Shown: piece after piece, positions 10,051 through 17,590 of the stretch | Position numbering within the stretch: the first letter of the stretch is position 1 | How the letters are laid out: every line of letters begins with the position of its first letter | NCBI GenBank assembly: GCA_910583605.1 | Contig: CAJTXN010000001.1 | Location: 629,327 to 693,326 of the forward strand | Reading direction: 5' to 3' | DNA: 64,000 nucleotides | Source of the DNA: an uncultured Lachnospiraceae bacterium | Lineage (GTDB): Bacteria; Bacillota; Clostridia; Lachnospirales; Lachnospiraceae | Notes under the pieces: model-generated | Told to the model about the DNA's origin: nothing | Database searches by the model: none | What the model saw: only the letters and a program-made list of their open reading frames with translations | Position numbers and translations under genes: made by a program

Positions 10051-10785
10051 TTACACCTCTTCTACTTTCCCATATCTTCTATTTCTCTGATTGTATGATT
10101 CAATCGCCTTAATCAATTCCTTTTTATTAAAATCCGGCCACAATACATCGGTAAAGTAAAATTCCGTGTATGCCATCTGCCAAAGCAGAAAATTGGACAA
10201 CCGCTCCTCTCCGCTTGTACGGATCAATAAATCGGGGTCCGGGATACCGGCGGTATCCAGATACCCGGATACCGTCTGCTCCGTCAGTTCATCCGGATTC
10301 AGCCTGCCCTCTCTGCCGTCTTTGATCATGGCCTGCATCGCCCGGATCATTTCATCCCTGCTGCCATAATTTAATGCAATGGTAAAATTAAGCCCCGTAT
10401 TGCCTGCTGAACTCTTCTCCAATTCTTCAATCCGGTTTCTGATATCTTCACTTAACCGGGACTTTTCACCAATTACCCTGACTTTCATATTGTTATTGTT
10501 TGCACGCTTCACACAATCTTTCAGGTAATTTTTCAAAAGCTTCATCAGAAGGAAAACTTCTTCCTCCGGACGATTCCAGTTCTCTGTGGAAAATGCATAG
10601 ACCGTAAGGTATTTGATTCCTAAGCTGTCCGCATCCTCACATATCTGTTCTACCGTTTTCGCCCCCTGGACATGACCATAGTTTCTCGGCATCAATCTTT
10701 TTTTTGCCCATCTGCCGTTTCCGTCCAGAATGATAGCCACATGTCCGGGTATATTCAGAGTTTCGGTTTTTTCTTTTTTCGCCAT
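10051..10785 (-). CDS. uppS: Isoprenyl transferase (undecaprenyl diphosphate synthase)
   Basis: 244 residues from the chosen ATG. It condenses isopentenyl diphosphate into the C55 lipid carrier used for peptidoglycan. Conserved blocks: HVAIILDGNGRWAKKR (catalytic Asp), VYAFSTENWNRP, ALNYGSRDE and LLIRTSGEERLSNFLLWQ. The frame extends 21 codons further upstream, but GGAGG is spaced correctly before the internal ATG at 10785, and the extension (MLWREALHCES...) does not resemble the family. That supports the shorter protein. It is 81 bases after frr and is followed immediately by cdsA. Confidence 0.97.
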   Translation of the reverse strand: MAKKEKTETLNIPGHVAIILDGNGRWAKKRLMPRNYGHVQGAKTVEQICEDADSLGIKYLTVYAFSTENWNRPEEEVFLLMKLLKNYLKDCVKRANNNNMKVRVIGEKSRLSEDIRNRIEELEKSSAGNTGLNFTIALNYGSRDEMIRAMQAMIKDGREGRLNPDELTEQTVSGYLDTAGIPDPDLLIRTSGEERLSNFLLWQMAYTEFYFTDVLWPDFNKKELIKAIESYNQRNRRYGKVEEV

Positions 10786-10866
10786 AAAACCTCCAGTAGT
10801 AAGTGAAAAGGGATTGCTTTCACAATGTAAAGCCTCCCTCCACAGCATAACAATATATATTATTTA

Positions 10867-11421
10867 TTATACGGTCATTATTTCCTTTGTTTTATCATCC
10901 ACCGCCTTGTCAATCTCAGCCACATATTTATCTGTCAGCTTCTGAATCCTGTCTTCCAGCTGTTTTAATTCGTCTTCTGATAATTCACCGGACTTGTTTG
11001 ATTTCTTAAAGGAGTCGTTGGCCTCCCGTCTGATATTTCTTACGGCAACCTTGGCATTTTCACCTTTTTTCTTAACATCCTTTGCCAGTTCTTTTCTTCT
11101 CTCTTCCGTCAGTTCCGGAAATACCAGCCGGATACTCTTGCCGTCATTGGTAGGTGTCAGACCTAAGTCAGAACAAAGAATGGCTTTTTCTATCTCTTTG
11201 ATGAGACTTGCTTCCCATGGCTGAATCTGTATCATTCTTGCTTCCGGCACGGATACGTTGGCAACCTGCTGAATCGATGATGCGGTTCCGTAATAGTCTA
11301 CGGTAATCTTATCCAATACATGAGGGTTTGCCCTTCCTGCCCGGATTGCAGAATATTCATTATATAAATTTTCCACTGATTTTTCCATTTTTTCTTCATA
11401 TTGTGTCAATTTCTCGTCCAT
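10867..11421 (-). CDS. frr: Ribosome recycling factor
   Basis: 184 residues, the standard RRF length. It splits post-termination ribosomes together with EF-G. Family features: an N-terminal helix with EEKMEKSVENL, then SAIRAGRANPHVLDKITVDYYG, IQPWEASLIKEIEKAI and NDGKSIRLVFPELTEERRKEL, with a long C-terminal helical hairpin. An ATG exists four codons upstream, but the sequence ATGGAGGATAAG places a good Shine-Dalgarno GGAGG directly before the ATG at 11421, so that start is preferred. It follows pyrH by 55 bases, the usual pairing. Confidence 0.97.
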   Translation of the reverse strand: MDEKLTQYEEKMEKSVENLYNEYSAIRAGRANPHVLDKITVDYYGTASSIQQVANVSVPEARMIQIQPWEASLIKEIEKAILCSDLGLTPTNDGKSIRLVFPELTEERRKELAKDVKKKGENAKVAVRNIRREANDSFKKSNKSGELSEDELKQLEDRIQKLTDKYVAEIDKAVDDKTKEIMTV

Positions 11422-11476
11422 CTTATCCTCCATCTTATCTGAGATATATTTAAATTGTTATTCAATACCAACTGAT

Positions 11477-12178
11477 TTATTCGATGACCGTTCCCGTAAA
11501 ATCACCGCTCACTGCACGGATAATGCTGTTTTCTTCATTTAAGCCAAAGATTTTCATCGGCATATTATTTTCCATACACAATACCGATGCCGCTAAATCA
11601 ATGACTCCCAGCCTCTGCTCTACCACATCACGAATGGACAGTCTGTCATATTTCTTTGCCGAAGGATTTTTCAACGGGTCACTGTCGTATACACCGTCAA
11701 TTGCTTTTGCTGCAAGAATACAATCCGCTTCAATCTCAACGGCCCGCAGTACCATACCCACATCCGTGGAAAAATACGGATGACCGATTCCGCCGGCAAA
11801 AAAACAAATGGTTCCGCTGCTGAGACATTTTACCGCCTGATCTTTGGAAAACAGGCTGGTAAAAGTTCCGCATTCAAAAGGTGTAAATACTTTCGTCTGC
11901 ATTCCTTCCGTCCGGAATATTTCAGAAACATAAATACAATTCATAACCGTTGCCAGCATTCCGATGGAATCCGCCTTGGTCCTGTCAATCTTTTCACTGG
12001 TTCTTCCCCTCCAGAAATTACCGCCGCCAATAACGATTCCCACCTGTGTTCCAAGTTCTGCCAGTTCTTTTACCTGTCTGGCAACCCCCACCACGGTAGG
12101 TTCATCAAATCCTGTCTTCTTTTCTCCTGCCAGTGCTTCGCCGCTGAGTTTTAACAACACTCTGTTTAATCTGTTCAT
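11477..12178 (-). CDS. pyrH: UMP kinase (uridylate kinase)
   Basis: 233 residues. It phosphorylates UMP to UDP and belongs to the amino-acid-kinase fold, not the eukaryotic NMP-kinase fold. Visible: RVLLKLSGEAL at the N-terminus, VGIVIGGGNFWRGR (nucleotide-binding glycine loop), RTKADSIGMLATVMN, GGIGHPYFSTD and KAIDGVYDSDP. I chose the ATG at 12178 because the family begins within a few residues of the KLSGEAL motif; an in-frame ATG nine codons upstream is possible. It lies between the bactofilin gene (45 bases upstream) and frr. Confidence 0.97.
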   Translation of the reverse strand: MNRLNRVLLKLSGEALAGEKKTGFDEPTVVGVARQVKELAELGTQVGIVIGGGNFWRGRTSEKIDRTKADSIGMLATVMNCIYVSEIFRTEGMQTKVFTPFECGTFTSLFSKDQAVKCLSSGTICFFAGGIGHPYFSTDVGMVLRAVEIEADCILAAKAIDGVYDSDPLKNPSAKKYDRLSIRDVVEQRLGVIDLAASVLCMENNMPMKIFGLNEENSIIRAVSGDFTGTVIE

Positions 12179-12223
12179 ATTCCATCGTTCTCCATTTCCG
12201 TACAATGATTCAAAAGTATTCTG

Positions 12224-13198
12224 TTACTTACTGAATGTCTTATCAAACAATGCAGCATAATCGATATCCGCATAGCACTGTGAAATCATGCCTTCAATTG
12301 CGGCGCCGTTATTAATCTGTACGGAGCGTGAACGAATATTGCCCTGTACCACTGCCGTTCCGTCAACAACTACCGGACCATGCACGTCAATATCACCCTG
12401 TATCGCTCCGGCAATCACTGCTGAAGTTCCATATATGTTTCCAATGATAACGGAGCCGTTTCCAATTTTAATACTTCCGTCACTGGTAACATCTCCGTCA
12501 ATCTTGGCATTATTTGTAAATACTTCTGCTGCTCTGGAAGAACCCACGATGGTACCTGCCACCACCAGTTTGCCGCGACAGGAAACATTTCCTTTAATCT
12601 TTCCGTATACATTCATGGAACCTTCTGAAATAATATTACCGTCGATCATGGTTCCCTTGGTTACTTCCGCTACCTCTTCGGATACCAGAGAAAACGTTTC
12701 TTCTTCCTCTTCAAATAAAGACGTTTCATAAATCGGCTTTTCACCTCTTAATGCCGCCTTGGTTGCTTCTTTCATCTTTTCGTCATTCATTTCCTGCACC
12801 TCCTCCTGTTCCTCAGTCAATTCTTTTTCCAGCTCCAGTTCCAGTTCCCTGTCAATACCGGAATCCAGAGATTTATCCTCTGCAGCATTGTCCGTTACTT
12901 CCATATCATTGCCGTCGCTGCCGAACAATTCATTTAACATATCCATGTCAATGTTTCCCTCTAACACGGAATCATCCAGTGTATTGACCATTTCATCCTC
13001 ATGTTCTTCTGCTGCCGTTATTACTTCATTTTCTGTGTTCTTTGACTGCTTTGCCATATCTTCTTCCTCTTCCTGAAACTTATTCCCAACATCACTTTGA
13101 AATTCAGCCGTCTCTTCCTCCCTGGCAGTCTCATCACTGCTTACAAGCTCATTCACGGCCTGTGATATTTCGCTTTTAAAATCTTTTAAAAAACTCAT
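12224..13198 (-). CDS. Bactofilin-family polymer-forming protein with long acidic N-terminal extension
   Basis: 324 residues. The C-terminal half (about 180-310) is a bactofilin (DUF583) right-handed beta-helix: short hydrophobic/glycine strands such as GSMNVYGKIKGNVSC, AKIDGDVTSDGSIKIG, NIYGTSAVIAGAIQGDI and VVDGTAVVQGNIR. Bactofilins polymerise without nucleotide into scaffolds that place cell-wall enzymes. The N-terminal half is strongly acidic (runs of Glu and Asp) and probably disordered. It opens with an amphipathic-looking MSFLKDFKSEIS that could contact the membrane or a partner. The start at 13198 overlaps the stop of the upstream small membrane protein in an ATGA arrangement, with GGAGG just before it, so the two genes are coupled. 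They head the pyrH-polC operon. Confidence 0.85.
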   Translation of the reverse strand: MSFLKDFKSEISQAVNELVSSDETAREEETAEFQSDVGNKFQEEEEDMAKQSKNTENEVITAAEEHEDEMVNTLDDSVLEGNIDMDMLNELFGSDGNDMEVTDNAAEDKSLDSGIDRELELELEKELTEEQEEVQEMNDEKMKEATKAALRGEKPIYETSLFEEEEETFSLVSEEVAEVTKGTMIDGNIISEGSMNVYGKIKGNVSCRGKLVVAGTIVGSSRAAEVFTNNAKIDGDVTSDGSIKIGNGSVIIGNIYGTSAVIAGAIQGDIDVHGPVVVDGTAVVQGNIRSRSVQINNGAAIEGMISQCYADIDYAALFDKTFSK

Positions 13199-13449
13199 CC
13201 TAAGGTCCTCCATATATCATCAACAATTGTCAGACTAATATTATCAATTCTTTGGTCAATCTGATTCATTTTAACCAGTATGGCAATCCATAGTACTATA
13301 GAAAGAAGAATCACTGCTGCCATTGTATAAATTATAACCTTTTTATAGCGGTTAATGCGTTTTCTGCGTTCATCTTTCTGAAGTTTTTCCATATGCTCTA
13401 CTATGTTTTCCTGAACTGCTTCTTCAAAATTATTCTGTGTGGATGGCAT
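13195..13449 (-). CDS. Small single-pass membrane protein coupled to bactofilin
   Basis: 84 residues with no family I recognise. A charged N-terminal cytosolic part (DERRKRINRYKK) leads into one strong transmembrane helix (about residues 39-60, VIIYTMAAVILLSIVLWIAI). A short outer segment of about 20 residues with heptad-like hydrophobics (MNQIDQRIDNISLTIVDDI) follows. The positive-inside rule places the C-terminus outside. The ATGA overlap with the bactofilin gene suggests a stoichiometric partner, for example a membrane anchor for the filament. That role is inferred from context only. Confidence 0.75.
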   Translation of the reverse strand: MPSTQNNFEEAVQENIVEHMEKLQKDERRKRINRYKKVIIYTMAAVILLSIVLWIAILVKMNQIDQRIDNISLTIVDDIWRTLG

Positions 13450-13508
13450 AATCTCTCCTCTTATATAATTTAATTGTAATATAATTACTTTTCTGCCATA
13501 TAGAGTTT

Positions 13509-13536
13509 ATTTTACCACATATAAGAGAATGTGCAA
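13509..13536 (-). promoter_or_regulatory. Sigma-A-type promoter of the bactofilin-pyrH-polC operon
   Basis: Read on the minus strand: -35 TTGCAC at 13536-13531, a 16-base spacer and -10 TAAAAT at 13514-13509, about 60 bases before the first start codon. It is the only good promoter match in the gap between this operon and the pckA terminator. Confidence 0.6.
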
Positions 13537-13591
13537 AGTGAAATTTTCATAAATAATTTATACAGATTAAAAAGACAATCATCTTTTACAT

Positions 13592-13636
13592 AAAAACCCC
13601 TGTGCAGACAGTATTCACATCTGCACAGGGGTTTTT
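13592..13636. terminator. Rho-independent terminator after pckA
   Basis: A perfect 17-base stem: aaaaacccctgtgcaga (13592-13608) pairs with tctgcacaggggttttt (13620-13636), with an 11-base loop. The flanks give a T-tract in both directions. It lies 37 bases after the pckA stop. Confidence 0.9.
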
Positions 13637-13673
13637 ATTTCTATTTTTTATATTTAACAGTCTTGCCGCCGTA

Positions 13674-15374
13674 TTAGTTCAGTTCATCAACCACTTTCTG
13701 AATAGCTGCCAACGCATCTGCCGGAAGCTGATTGAATCCGCCCTCAGCAGTTTCCAGATTCTTAACATAATTTAATCTGTCCATCATACGTGCTTTCAAT
13801 GTCTGAACATACTCTGCATTATTTAAGTCAGGAACAAATCCTTCCCACTCGAAGATTTCGATATCTTCAAACGGTCCCCACTGCTTAAAGTCTGCTCTCT
13901 TCTCAACAACGGCTTCAATTACACCCAGTGTATCCTTCGGCTGTACTTTCTTGCCCATGAAATCACCGGTGTTAATGATGTAGCAGTCTACATTCTTCTC
14001 AGCAACCAGTTTCTTGAACTTCTCATAGTCATTTACCAGCGGATAAGTTCTGAATGGATTTGCGTAAGGCTCTACAACCAATGCATTCGGATCAACACCA
14101 GGAGCAAGTCTTTCCGCTGTGGATCTCTTGGTTGCAAGTGTAGCGCCCATAACAGAGGCAAGAGAAGCGCCCTTTAACTTAACGATCGGAGGAATGGTAG
14201 GATCCTTCATAATCCAGAAAATAGCATTAACCGGAGCATCTATCTTATCCACACGGTTCGGAGACCATAATTTAGATTTAATGGCACGTCCGTTACCATT
14301 TCTGATATCTTCTGTTACAAGAACAACCTTTCCGTCCTCATCCAGTGTAGCAGAACAGTTCTGGGCTGTTAATAAGTATTTATTATCTTCACATGCCGTA
14401 GGATAATCTGCTGTCTTATCAAAATAAGTCGGCTCCATGGCGATCGAAGCACAGGTATCGGAATTAATGATAAATGCATCATCATGCAGTACCTTGATAG
14501 AAGGATATTTTCCGTCATGTTTTGCATGTGTGATGGTAGATTTACCAGAACCGGAAAGACCGAATACGGCAGCAACAAACTTAGAACCGTCTGCCAGTGT
14601 ATATTCCTTCTGTCCGCCGTGGCAGGAAGCATATCCGTTTCTGTTTGCCAAAGCCCATCCCAGAGTCAGTGTTCCTTTCTTATGCTCGCCGAAGTATCTC
14701 ATACCTAAGATTGCAGCGCAGTTTGTATCTGTATTGAAATAGCATAAGCACTTTCCGTCGCAGACATCTGTCTGGTCAGAACCAACCCACTGCGGATCGG
14801 AGAAGATATAGATATCCGGTTCGTTTCCGTTGCCGATTGGCTGTGACTTCTTATACATTTTAACATATTCGTCTGACATATACTGGAAATTCAACATCCA
14901 GTTATATAAGATATTCTCTTCACCTTCCGGAATCAGAAGATGTGCTTTTGCCATAAATTCCGTATCCAGACCAATGAATACTTCAGCATGATACATTGTC
15001 TTCCAGCGTGTATCATAAACGGCATCCATAAGAATCTTGTCAAGTTTTGCACAGTTTGTACCTTCCTTGCCTGTGATTCTTCTGGCAGCAGCATAACGGC
15101 CTGTAATGGAACCATCGTTAAATAATAATACTTTTGCATCCGGCTCCAGACCGAACTCCTCACCTCTATATACCGGCATATCCGTTACAACGGTTCCCGG
15201 TGAATTCTTTGCTAATTCATAAGCTTCTTTCAGAGTGTTGATCTTAATGACATTGTTACCGTAAAAAGCTGCTTCAATGATGGCACGAGTATTTGTTACC
15301 GGTGTACCTACCCTTGGAAAACCAACTTTGTTAGGACCAATTTCTGTTCTTGCATAATAAGCCTTTGTTGACAT
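13674..15374 (-). CDS. pckA: Phosphoenolpyruvate carboxykinase (ATP), long clostridial form
   Basis: 566 residues. It interconverts oxaloacetate and phosphoenolpyruvate with ATP/ADP. In fermenting gut anaerobes it often runs toward oxaloacetate, fixing CO2. The kinase P-loop AVFGLSGSGKST and the following metal-site VLHDDAF are clear. RITGKEGTNCAKLDK, GMRYFGEHKKGTL and NPFRTYPL support the family. It is somewhat longer than E. coli PckA (540). A strong SD (AAGGAGGATACATGTA) precedes the ATG. It is transcribed alone, from its own promoter to its own terminator. Confidence 0.93.
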   Translation of the reverse strand: MSTKAYYARTEIGPNKVGFPRVGTPVTNTRAIIEAAFYGNNVIKINTLKEAYELAKNSPGTVVTDMPVYRGEEFGLEPDAKVLLFNDGSITGRYAAARRITGKEGTNCAKLDKILMDAVYDTRWKTMYHAEVFIGLDTEFMAKAHLLIPEGEENILYNWMLNFQYMSDEYVKMYKKSQPIGNGNEPDIYIFSDPQWVGSDQTDVCDGKCLCYFNTDTNCAAILGMRYFGEHKKGTLTLGWALANRNGYASCHGGQKEYTLADGSKFVAAVFGLSGSGKSTITHAKHDGKYPSIKVLHDDAFIINSDTCASIAMEPTYFDKTADYPTACEDNKYLLTAQNCSATLDEDGKVVLVTEDIRNGNGRAIKSKLWSPNRVDKIDAPVNAIFWIMKDPTIPPIVKLKGASLASVMGATLATKRSTAERLAPGVDPNALVVEPYANPFRTYPLVNDYEKFKKLVAEKNVDCYIINTGDFMGKKVQPKDTLGVIEAVVEKRADFKQWGPFEDIEIFEWEGFVPDLNNAEYVQTLKARMMDRLNYVKNLETAEGGFNQLPADALAAIQKVVDELN

Positions 15375-15480
15375 TACATGTATCCTCCTTAGATTGTTAT
15401 ATTAGGAACGGATTTTTGAAGAATGTAAATCCAAAAAAACGTTCTTGAAAAACATATTTAAATGATTCGAAATCTTAAAA

Positions 15481-15509
15481 ATTATCTCATTTTTTCAATT
15501 AATTGTCAA
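15481..15509 (-). promoter_or_regulatory. Strong sigma-A promoter of pckA
   Basis: Minus strand: a perfect -35 TTGACA (15509-15504), a 17-base spacer and -10 GATAAT (15486-15481). The leader to the pckA start is about 100 bases. It contains a small inverted repeat (ggattt with aaatcc, about 15404-15435) enclosed by GAAC/GTTC, of unknown relevance. Confidence 0.75.
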
Positions 15510-15590
15510 CGAAAATTTTTCTAAACTATTTTAAATCTGATTTCTATTTTAGGCAAGATTGCTGCAAGCAGTTTGCCGTTTTTGGATTTT

Positions 15591-15622
15591 GCCAGCCGGA
15601 CGCAGATGCGAAAACCTTCGGA
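15591..15622 (-). repeat. Copy A of a dispersed repeat (second copy at 25624-25655)
   Basis: 32 bases that match 25624-25655 at 26 positions in the same orientation. Read on the minus strand both begin TCCGAAGGTTT and contain TCTGC and TCCGGC. Copy A lies inside an open minus-strand frame of 74 codons (15521-15745) with no recognisable family. The gap between the HD-GYP gene and the pckA promoter holds nothing else identifiable. It may be a decayed dispersed repeat or a structured RNA segment. Confidence 0.4.
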
Positions 15623-15768
15623 CAAAGGTTGACTCCTCTCCAAAAGCCAGAAAGTTCTAAGTGTACTGCTTTGACTTCCATCTGTCTGTAGCGGAACATT
15701 TTGACCGGGGTACCGGGCATAATTGCGTCCCTTTGACCAATTCACACTCTGTCTAAATATTGCTCCCC

Positions 15769-16809
15769 CTAATCCTTATACACCGCCAATATTTCCACTA
15801 TATCGTTATAGCTCTCTTTAAACGCCTGTATCGCTTTAGGTGAAAACTGTTTCCCGTCCTGGGTCACGATTTCATTGTACGCTTCTTCCACGGTCCAGCT
15901 TTCTTTGTAGCTGCGTCTGGATACCAGTACATCAAATACGTCTGCAATGGCGGTTACGGCAGCCAGTTCATTGATTTCATCTTCTTTCAGTCCCAGATAA
16001 CCGGTTCCGTCCCATCGCTCATGGTGTTCTCTGGCTATCCTCCTGGCATTTTCTATTATTTGTGAATTGGAATCCACAATATAATCTTCTGCTGCCAGCA
16101 CGTGGGATTTCATCATATTATATTCTTCATCCGTCAGTTTATCCGGTTTATCAATGATTTCTTCGGGAATTGACATTTTTCCAATGTCATGCATCATGGC
16201 AGACAGCGCAAAATCATCAGCTTCCTCCCGGCTGTATCCAAGGTTTCTGGCCATGGTTCTGACATATTCCGACACCCGTTTGATATGATTTCTGGCATTT
16301 CCGGACCGGCCTTCACAGACGGTTGCAAAAGAGAGAATCGTATCTTCCTGTCCCTTGATCAGATCATTGTTCAGCTTAGTATTGATAAAAGCTATACGAA
16401 GTGTTTCATATATCAGCTCCAACGCCTCGTCAGCCGGACAATCCTCATAACGTTCCCCCTTATTCTCCCGCATATCTTCCGGCCGGACAAAGTTTACAAA
16501 ACCAACGAAATCTTTCTCTTCACCAATCCACATATTAACATATTCCTGACGGATATCCAGCGGATTCCCATGATATACAAAAAAATCCCCCGGCTCTGCA
16601 AGCAGATGACCTGTTTCATCCGTAGCAATCATGGAAAATCTGCCGTTAAAATCAAAGGTATAGTATACACCGTCTTCTGCCTTGATGCCTACTATACCTA
16701 TATTGACTCCAAACAGCGCCCGAAGGGACCAGACCGTCTGTTTTGCCAGATGAATCATATCCCTCTGACTAAATATTTTCTGTGTTTCAGTCACTATACT
16801 CTTTAACAT
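15769..16809 (-). CDS. HD-GYP-type phosphohydrolase with N-terminal sensor-like region
   Basis: 346 residues. The C-terminal half (about 165-340) is an HD-GYP domain: HIKRVSEYV, MMHDIGKMSIPEEII, MKSHVLAAEDYI and AREHHERWDGTGYLG. Members usually hydrolyse cyclic di-GMP or related dinucleotides. The usual DGxGYP ends here in GYL, so the final Pro is missing, while the metal-binding His/Asp residues are kept. The N-terminal ~150 residues look like a soluble ligand-binding (GAF/PocR-like) region; no membrane helix is seen. It is monocistronic, 96 bases after the glmS-associated hexapeptide gene and separated from it by an inverted repeat. Confidence 0.85.
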   Translation of the reverse strand: MLKSIVTETQKIFSQRDMIHLAKQTVWSLRALFGVNIGIVGIKAEDGVYYTFDFNGRFSMIATDETGHLLAEPGDFFVYHGNPLDIRQEYVNMWIGEEKDFVGFVNFVRPEDMRENKGERYEDCPADEALELIYETLRIAFINTKLNNDLIKGQEDTILSFATVCEGRSGNARNHIKRVSEYVRTMARNLGYSREEADDFALSAMMHDIGKMSIPEEIIDKPDKLTDEEYNMMKSHVLAAEDYIVDSNSQIIENARRIAREHHERWDGTGYLGLKEDEINELAAVTAIADVFDVLVSRRSYKESWTVEEAYNEIVTQDGKQFSPKAIQAFKESYNDIVEILAVYKD

Positions 16810-16854
16810 CTCTTACCTCATTTCATCCTGAACAGATATTTCTTCGAAAGATTC

Positions 16855-16899
16855 GGGCGGTTACATCTTCCATTATAACAACAAAATCTGCAACCGCCC
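16855..16899. repeat. Inverted repeat between hexapeptide and HD-GYP genes
   Basis: gggcggtt (16855-16862) and aaccgccc (16892-16899) form a perfect 8-base GC-rich stem with a 29-base loop, directly after the stop of the upstream gene. The T-tract after the stem is poor, so it may be a weak terminator or a processing/attenuation structure before the HD-GYP gene. Confidence 0.45.
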
Positions 16900-16905
16900 G
16901 GTACT

Positions 16906-17568
16906 TTATGCCTGCTTTTCTATGATTTCATTTTTATTCTTATAAATAGAGCCGGAAGGAATATATCCTCTTACCATGGACAGCGGATACACATTGGTAT
17001 CGGAACCGATTACCGTTCCCGGATTCAATACACTGTTACAGCCCACTTCTACACGGCTGCCGAGAATCGCTCCCAGTTTTTTTAATCCCGTTTCCACCAG
17101 GCCCTGTTCCGTTCGTATGGTCACCGGGGATTTATCGGATTTCAGATTGGAAGTAATGGACCCGGCCCCCATATGGGACTTGTAGGACAAGACGGAGTTG
17201 CCGACATAATTATAGTGAGGTACCTGAACGGAATTAAACAGGATACTGCTCTTTAACTCCGTGGAATTTCCCACCACCGTACCTTTTCCCACCACCGCAG
17301 AGCCTCTGATAAACGCACAGTGTCTGATTTCAGCCTCTTCGTCAATGATTAAAGGGGCGCCAAGATATGCCGTCGGTGCAACTTTTGCTGATTTTGCTAC
17401 CCAGACATGAGGGGCGCGTTCCTCAAATCTGTCCTTCGGCAATACTTTGCCAAGGGCAATGATTTTTTCATCCAGTCCCTCAAAAACCTCCCATGGATAG
17501 GTCAGTCCCTCAAAAAAACTCTTTGCTATCGTTTGTTCCAAATCCAATAAATTTTCAATTCTCAGCAT
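16906..17568 (-). CDS. Left-handed beta-helix (hexapeptide) sugar-nucleotide-associated protein, GlmU C-terminal-like
   Basis: 220 residues. From about residue 50 on, the sequence is hexapeptide repeats (AKVAPTAYLGAPLIID, SAVVGKGTVVGNS, GAILGSRVEVGCNSVLNPG) as in GlmU-type acetyltransferase domains. Blocks like LSYKSHMGAGSITSNLKSDKSPVTI are close to GlmU's acetyl-CoA domain, but there is no uridylyltransferase domain. The short N-terminal helix pair (LLDLEQTIAKSFFEG) replaces it. Such proteins are often annotated as UDP-GlcNAc pyrophosphorylase. Placement 22 bases after glmS supports a role in amino-sugar metabolism. Substrate and activity cannot be read from the sequence. Confidence 0.8.
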   Translation of the reverse strand: MLRIENLLDLEQTIAKSFFEGLTYPWEVFEGLDEKIIALGKVLPKDRFEERAPHVWVAKSAKVAPTAYLGAPLIIDEEAEIRHCAFIRGSAVVGKGTVVGNSTELKSSILFNSVQVPHYNYVGNSVLSYKSHMGAGSITSNLKSDKSPVTIRTEQGLVETGLKKLGAILGSRVEVGCNSVLNPGTVIGSDTNVYPLSMVRGYIPSGSIYKNKNEIIEKQA

Positions 17569-17590
17569 CTCTCTACCTCAGTTTATTCTA

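Noticed and set aside
14369..14632. 87-codon minus-strand frame within pckA
   Set aside because: It is an alternate frame of a well-conserved enzyme gene with no start signal.
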